9,632 bases of DNA from Desulfotignum sp. (lineage in GTDB: Bacteria > Desulfobacterota > Desulfobacteria > Desulfobacterales > Desulfobacteraceae). Of the stretch, positions 5,914 to 9,632 are shown piece by piece; position 1 is the stretch's first letter; every line of letters starts with the position of its first letter. The stretch covers positions 1-9,632 of the forward strand of contig JAABRW010000425.1 of assembly GCA_011390695.1 (NCBI GenBank), read 5' to 3'. The notes beneath the pieces are model-generated. The model had not been told where the DNA came from and searched no databases. It saw only the letters and a program-made list of their open reading frames with translations. The position numbers and the translations under genes are program-made.

Positions 5914-8028
5914 ATGAAATCAAACCGATACCACAGGGGAAACAAATCCCGGCAAAAACCAAAAAACATACCGCCCATGAAGCCTGGTGCGGACAAAGGG
6001 CTTTTACGCATATTTGAAAAAATCGGTGTGCCTGAAGACAAACCTTTTGTGCCGGATCCATTTCAGATGGAAGCCGTCCGGGCCATCCAGAAAACAGACT
6101 GCCTGGTGACCGCCCCCACAGGTGCCGGCAAAACCTGGATTGCCGAAGAAGTGACCAGAAAATCCCTGGAAAAAAACGGCAGGATCTGGTATGCCACCCC
6201 GCTCAAGGCATTGACCAACTCCATCCATACCCGGTTTTCCCAGTTGTTCGGTTCTGAGAACGTAGGGATACTCACCGGCGATATAAAAGAGAATACAAAT
6301 GCCGCTGTCATCATCGGTACCACGGAAATCCTGAGAAACCAGCTGTATGATGCCATGCACACGGGAGAAAGCCTGGACTGCGACCTGATCATCCTGGATG
6401 AGGCCCATTTTCTCGGGGATGCGGAACGCGGGGTGGTGTGGGAAGAGATCATGATCTACCTGCCGGTGCGCATACCTTTGCTTTTGCTGTCCGCCACCAT
6501 CGGCAATTCCGACCAGATTGCCGGATGGCTGACCGCCATCCGGGGCAGACCCTGCTGCATTGTGGAAAACAAGCGGCGGCCCGTTCCCCTGCATCCCATA
6601 TTTCTGCACCCCTCCGGCACCCTGTATCCTTTGCTGAAAAAAGCCCCCGGCCCCGCACCAAAGCTCCACGACAAGGTGTTTGCCTATGCAAACAGCAAAA
6701 AACAACCTGTCCTGGCACCACCGGGAAGGCTGCCTGATTTTGGACAAATCCTTGCCATCATGGACAGATATGATCTGCTGCCTGCCATCTTTTTTTTAAA
6801 ATCCCGGGCTGAGTGCGACCAGGCCCTGCGGTTGTGCAACCCGGATCTGCTCAACAAAACCCCCAAAAAAAAAGCGGCCCTCAAGCAGACCCTGGATGAA
6901 CTTGTGGCGGGCAATCCCCACCTGAGCGGGCACCCCCACTGCCGGGATCTGGAACGTAAAGGGTGTGCCGCCCACCACAGCGGCCATCTGCCGGCATGGA
7001 AGGTGGTGGTGGAAACCCTGATGGCAAAAGGGCTGCTCAATGCCATGTTTGCCACCTCCACAGTGGCGGCAGGGGTGAACTTTCCGGCCCGGTCTGTGGT
7101 GATTTTGAATTCCGACCGGTATAACGGCGTGGATTTCCAGTCCCTGACCCCCAGTGAATTCCAGCAGATGGCCGGCCGTGCCGGCCGCCGGGGCATGGAC
7201 AATGTGGGATTCGCCCTGGTGCTGCCGGGCAAATTCATGGATGTGAAACAGATTGCCGCACTGGTGAATGCCCCTGCCCTGGATGTGGACAGCCAGATCA
7301 AAATTGATTTTTCCATGGTCCTCAACCTGCTGCTTTCCCATACCCCTGACCAGATCCGTACCCTGCTGGACAACTCATTTGCCTCCTACCTCATCACTGC
7401 GGGAAGAAAACGCTCCAAAGCAGCCAGAAAGCGGTTCGGCCAGGATCTGGCACACCTGTGGAACGATTTCCTGGCCCACATGGATTTCATGGCTGAAGAA
7501 GGCTTTATCACCGAAGACGGCAGCCTCACAGAAGACGGGCTGTGGACCTCAAAACTCAGAATTGACTCCCCGTTGCTGGTGGCCCAGGGCATCAGGCTCA
7601 ACCTTCTGCCGGACCAGGACCCGGCGCTGCTGGCCGCCATCATGGCCGCCTTTGTCAATGAAAAAGAGTTCAAGGATGACCTGCTTTTTGAAGGCGCCCT
7701 TCCCAAACGGCTCAAGGAATGCTTTCTGGATGTGAGAAAAGGATTGAAGCCCTTTGCCATGAAACTGCTGTCCAGTGGATTTTCAGCGCCCAACCTTTTT
7801 GTCCAGCCCGCGGTTCTCATGTATTACTGGGCCCACGACACATCCTGGGAAGACCTTATGGCCGGATCTGATTATGCAGAAGGTGATTTTGCAAGACTGA
7901 TCCTGCGCACCGCAGAAAACCTGCGCCAGGTCGCCAAAATCGACCAGAGTTTTCCCCGGGTGGCCGGGGCAGCAAAAGAAGCCATTGACATGATTCTGAA
8001 AGAACCGGTCATCAGCCAGTATCATTAG
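5914..8028 (+). CDS. Ski2/Mtr4-like superfamily 2 DEAH-box helicase
   Basis: The product is a 704-residue ATP-dependent nucleic-acid helicase, probably acting on RNA. RecA1 shows a Q-like FQMEAVRAIQ, motif I APTGAGKT (67-74, Lys73), motif Ia ATPLKALTN, motif Ib TGD and GTTEILR, motif II DEAH (162-165) and motif III SAT (193-195). RecA2 has the Ski2-type AAHHSGHLP segment, motif V FATSTVAAGVNFP and motif VI QMAGRAGRRGMDNVG (418-432). The following NLLLSHTPDQIRTLLDNSFASY segment and C-terminal helical region resemble Ski2/Mtr4/HelY proteins more than DEAD-box RNA helicases. At 704 residues it is shorter than eukaryotic Ski2 and than HelY (about 900), without an obvious arch insertion. The first 27 residues form a basic, low-complexity tail. 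No ribosome site precedes ATG 5914, or the alternative ATG 5977 (residue 22), so the exact start is uncertain. All helicase motifs are intact. RNA turnover or ribosome-related work is inferred from the family only. Confidence 0.9.
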   Translation: MKSNRYHRGNKSRQKPKNIPPMKPGADKGLLRIFEKIGVPEDKPFVPDPFQMEAVRAIQKTDCLVTAPTGAGKTWIAEEVTRKSLEKNGRIWYATPLKALTNSIHTRFSQLFGSENVGILTGDIKENTNAAVIIGTTEILRNQLYDAMHTGESLDCDLIILDEAHFLGDAERGVVWEEIMIYLPVRIPLLLLSATIGNSDQIAGWLTAIRGRPCCIVENKRRPVPLHPIFLHPSGTLYPLLKKAPGPAPKLHDKVFAYANSKKQPVLAPPGRLPDFGQILAIMDRYDLLPAIFFLKSRAECDQALRLCNPDLLNKTPKKKAALKQTLDELVAGNPHLSGHPHCRDLERKGCAAHHSGHLPAWKVVVETLMAKGLLNAMFATSTVAAGVNFPARSVVILNSDRYNGVDFQSLTPSEFQQMAGRAGRRGMDNVGFALVLPGKFMDVKQIAALVNAPALDVDSQIKIDFSMVLNLLLSHTPDQIRTLLDNSFASYLITAGRKRSKAARKRFGQDLAHLWNDFLAHMDFMAEEGFITEDGSLTEDGLWTSKLRIDSPLLVAQGIRLNLLPDQDPALLAAIMAAFVNEKEFKDDLLFEGALPKRLKECFLDVRKGLKPFAMKLLSSGFSAPNLFVQPAVLMYYWAHDTSWEDLMAGSDYAEGDFARLILRTAENLRQVAKIDQSFPRVAGAAKEAIDMILKEPVISQYH

Positions 8029-8080
8029 CTCTTAGCTGTTAGCTGTTAGCTGTTAGCTGTTAGCTTTTAGCTTTTAGTTG
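8025..8080. repeat. Tandem heptamer array, eight TTAGCTG-type units
   Basis: Eight consecutive 7-bp units run TTAGCTC, four TTAGCTG, two TTAGCTT and TTAGTTG. The first unit includes the helicase stop codon TAG (8026-8028). Because seven is not a multiple of three, the TAG in each unit falls in all three + frames in turn, and the complementary CTAA does the same on the minus strand. Two related-looking heptamers, CTGAAGG and CTGACGG, follow at 8085-8098. The units are far too short for CRISPR. Such arrays change copy number by replication slippage. Confidence 0.9.
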
Positions 8081-8143
8081 AGTACTGAAGGCTGACGGCT
8101 TTCATATAAAATACAAACCAACCAAACCGTTTAAGGAGATTTC

Positions 8144-8521
8144 ATGAATATTATCACTGCACCCACAGCACCTGCAGCTATCGGTCCCTACAGCCATGCC
8201 ATTGTCCAGGGAAACCTGGTGTTCGCCTCCGGCCAGATCCCCCTGGATCCTGAAACCATGGAAATCACAGGAAACACCATTGAAGCCCAGACCGAACAGG
8301 TCATGAAAAATGTGGCTGCCGTTCTGACCGCTGCGGGGTCCGGCCTGGACAAAATCCTGAAAGCCACCGTATTTCTGGCATCCATGGAAGACTTTGCCGG
8401 CATGAACACGGTGTACGAAAAAGCTTTGGCAGGACACAAACCGGCCCGATCCGCCTTTCAGGTGGGCCGCCTGCCCAAGGATGCCCTGGTGGAAATTGAA
8501 TGCATCGCTGTTACAGGGTAA
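8144..8521 (+). CDS. ridA: RidA, 2-iminobutanoate/2-iminopropanoate deaminase (YjgF/UK114 family)
   Basis: RidA hydrolyses reactive enamine/imine intermediates, formed by PLP enzymes such as threonine dehydratase, to 2-keto acids and ammonia, so preventing damage to other PLP enzymes. It is a cytoplasmic homotrimer. The protein has 125 residues, the usual length. Signature pieces are PAAIGPYSHA with Tyr16, FASGQIPLDP, and PARSAFQVGRLPKDALVEIE with Arg102 and Glu117. These correspond to Tyr17, Arg105 and Glu120 of the E. coli enzyme; Arg105 binds the substrate carboxylate and is the mark of true RidA deaminases. The start at ATG 8144 has AAGGAG (8133-8138) five bases upstream. A TATAAA at 8105-8110 could be a -10 box, but its best -35 (TTGAGT, 8078-8083) is 21 bases away, so the promoter is uncertain. 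ettA follows after 10 bases, suggesting co-transcription. Confidence 0.94.
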   Translation: MNIITAPTAPAAIGPYSHAIVQGNLVFASGQIPLDPETMEITGNTIEAQTEQVMKNVAAVLTAAGSGLDKILKATVFLASMEDFAGMNTVYEKALAGHKPARSAFQVGRLPKDALVEIECIAVTG

Positions 8522-8531
8522 GGAAACAAAC

Positions 8532-9632
8532 ATGACAGAAGATACCAAAAAAATTATTTATTCCATGATCAATGTAAGCAAGTTCCACGGCAAGCGCCAG
8601 GTACTTAAAGATATTTCCCTGTCTTATTTTTACGGGGCCAAAATCGGGGTTTTGGGCCTCAACGGCTCGGGAAAAAGCTCGCTGTTGAAGATCATGGCAG
8701 GAAAAGACACCGAGTTTTCCGGGGAAACCATTTTATCCAAGGGATATACCATCGGGTTTCTGGAGCAGGAACCCCTGGTGGATTCCGCAAAAACCGTCAG
8801 AGAAGTTGTGGAAGAAGGGGTCCAGGAAACCGTGGACCTGCTGGCGGAATATGAAAAGGTTTCAGAAGCGTTTGCAGAACCCATGTCAGATGATGAGATG
8901 GACAAGCTCATCGAACGCCAGGGCAAAATCCAGGAACAGCTGGACCACCTGGATGCCTGGGACCTGGATGCCCGGTTGAAAATGGCCATGGATGCCCTGC
9001 GGTGTCCGCCGGAAGACACAAACGTCGCTGTCATCTCCGGGGGGGAAAAGCGCCGGGTGGCATTGTGCCGGCTTCTGTTGTCCAAGCCCGACATCCTGCT
9101 TCTGGATGAGCCCACCAACCACCTGGATGCAGAGTCCGTGTCCTGGCTGGAACAGCATTTGAACCGGTACGAAGGCACCATCATTGCCGTGACCCATGAC
9201 CGGTATTTTCTGGATAATGTGGCCGGGTGGATACTGGAGCTGGACCGGGGGGAAGGCATTCCCTGGAAAGGCAACTATTCCTCCTGGCTGGAACAGAAGC
9301 AGCAGCGCCTGGCCATCGAACAGAAAGGAGAAGGCAAGCGCAAAAAAACCCTGGAACGGGAACTGGAATGGATCAACATGTCTCCCAAGGGCAGGCGCGC
9401 CAAATCCAAGGCCAGAATCAAGGCCTATGAAGACCTGCTCAAAAAAGATGCAAAAGACCAGGAAAAAGAGATGGAGATCTTTATCCCGCCGGGACCCCGT
9501 CTGGGAGACAAGGTCATTGTGGCCGAGCATGTAACCAAGGCATTTGAAGACAAGCTGCTGGTGGAAGACATGCATTTTGTCATTCCACCGGGCGCCATCG
9601 TGGGGGTGGTGGGTCCCAACGGTGCCGGCAAA
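8532..9632 (+). CDS. ettA: EttA, ABC-F energy-dependent translational throttle protein (3' end outside window)
   Basis: EttA binds the ribosomal E site and adjusts early translation elongation to the ATP/ADP ratio. It is a soluble twin-ATPase without membrane domains. The window shows 367 residues of a protein that has 555 in E. coli; the remaining roughly 190 lie beyond base 9632. Visible are Walker A GLNGSGKS (42-49), the signature ISGGEKRRVALCRLL (from 168), Walker B LLLDEPTNHLD with Asp192/Glu193, and the switch THDRYF (from 221). The segment DNVAGWILELDRGEGIPW and the later PPGPRLGDKV are nearly identical to EttA and separate it from other ABC-F members such as Uup. The arm lies near 95-150 and the basic inter-domain linker near 245-320. 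The second Walker A (GPNGAGK) is cut at the window end. The ribosome site AAGGA (8520-8524) overlaps the ridA stop codon, so translation is probably coupled to ridA. Confidence 0.95.
   Translation, partial: MTEDTKKIIYSMINVSKFHGKRQVLKDISLSYFYGAKIGVLGLNGSGKSSLLKIMAGKDTEFSGETILSKGYTIGFLEQEPLVDSAKTVREVVEEGVQETVDLLAEYEKVSEAFAEPMSDDEMDKLIERQGKIQEQLDHLDAWDLDARLKMAMDALRCPPEDTNVAVISGGEKRRVALCRLLLSKPDILLLDEPTNHLDAESVSWLEQHLNRYEGTIIAVTHDRYFLDNVAGWILELDRGEGIPWKGNYSSWLEQKQQRLAIEQKGEGKRKKTLERELEWINMSPKGRRAKSKARIKAYEDLLKKDAKDQEKEMEIFIPPGPRLGDKVIVAEHVTKAFEDKLLVEDMHFVIPPGAIVGVVGPNGAGK

Noticed and set aside
4523..6061. 512-codon open frame on the minus strand
   Set aside because: It lies opposite the well-supported dehydrogenase gene and the start of the helicase gene. 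It is rich in His, Gly, Gln and Cys without recognisable motifs, as expected for the shadow of a codon-biased gene, and has no supporting start signal that I could see.
7170..7186. GGCCGGC/GCCGGCC hairpin inside the helicase gene
   Set aside because: It encodes the repeated Ala-Gly-Arg of motif VI with the GC-rich codons usual for this gene, which explains the symmetry.
8025..8080. CRISPR array
   Set aside because: Units are 7 bp and directly adjacent, with no spacers; this is a simple tandem repeat.

Overview
The window reads as ordinary chromosomal DNA from a Gram-negative, probably anaerobic bacterium. The protein set (type II/IV pilus ATPase, HDOD protein, EamA permease, long acyl-CoA dehydrogenase, Ski2-type helicase, RidA, EttA) and the style of the proteins suggest a sulfate-reducing Desulfobacterota/Desulfobacteraceae relative. 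That placement is inferred from general resemblance, not from a marker gene. All real genes lie on the + strand; the long minus-strand reading frames are shadows.

Layout. 1-258: upstream DNA with an unidentified open stretch, a small hairpin and a good sigma70-type promoter (171-200) surrounded by CTTTGG half-sites. 259-2154: a GspE/PilB/MshE-family secretion or pilus assembly ATPase whose N-terminus carries two MshEN-like units. 2157-3041: an HDOD-domain signalling protein, two bases downstream and translated from a TTG codon with a strong GGAGG site. 3109-3137: a second promoter, which moves the start of the next gene, a ten-helix EamA/DMT permease, to 3179. 4145-5848: a C-terminally extended acyl-CoA dehydrogenase. 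5877-5913: a promoter overlapped by a palindrome with a Fur-box-like match. 5914-8028: a Ski2/Mtr4-like DEAH-box helicase with no visible ribosome binding site. 8025-8080: eight copies of a 7-bp tandem repeat that begin inside the helicase stop codon. 8144-8521: ridA. 8532-9632: ettA (ABC-F translation factor), cut by the window end.

How the genes work together. The ATPase and HDOD genes form a clear two-gene unit and may couple surface-appendage or secretion function to a signalling input, with c-di-GMP the plausible ligand of the ATPase N-terminus. ridA and ettA form a second unit (10-base gap), combining metabolite-damage control with translational throttling. The permease, dehydrogenase and helicase look like independent units. 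GC content is clearly lower over the ATPase/HDOD pair (hand-counted lines about 32-42%) than over the helicase and ettA (about 67-72% in the lines counted).

I do not see an evidently new multi-gene system. The points most worth a second look are the four-motif N-terminal array of the ATPase, the promoter-centred CTTTGG repeats, the Fur-like palindrome at an apparently leaderless helicase, and the heptamer array that places stops in all six frames.
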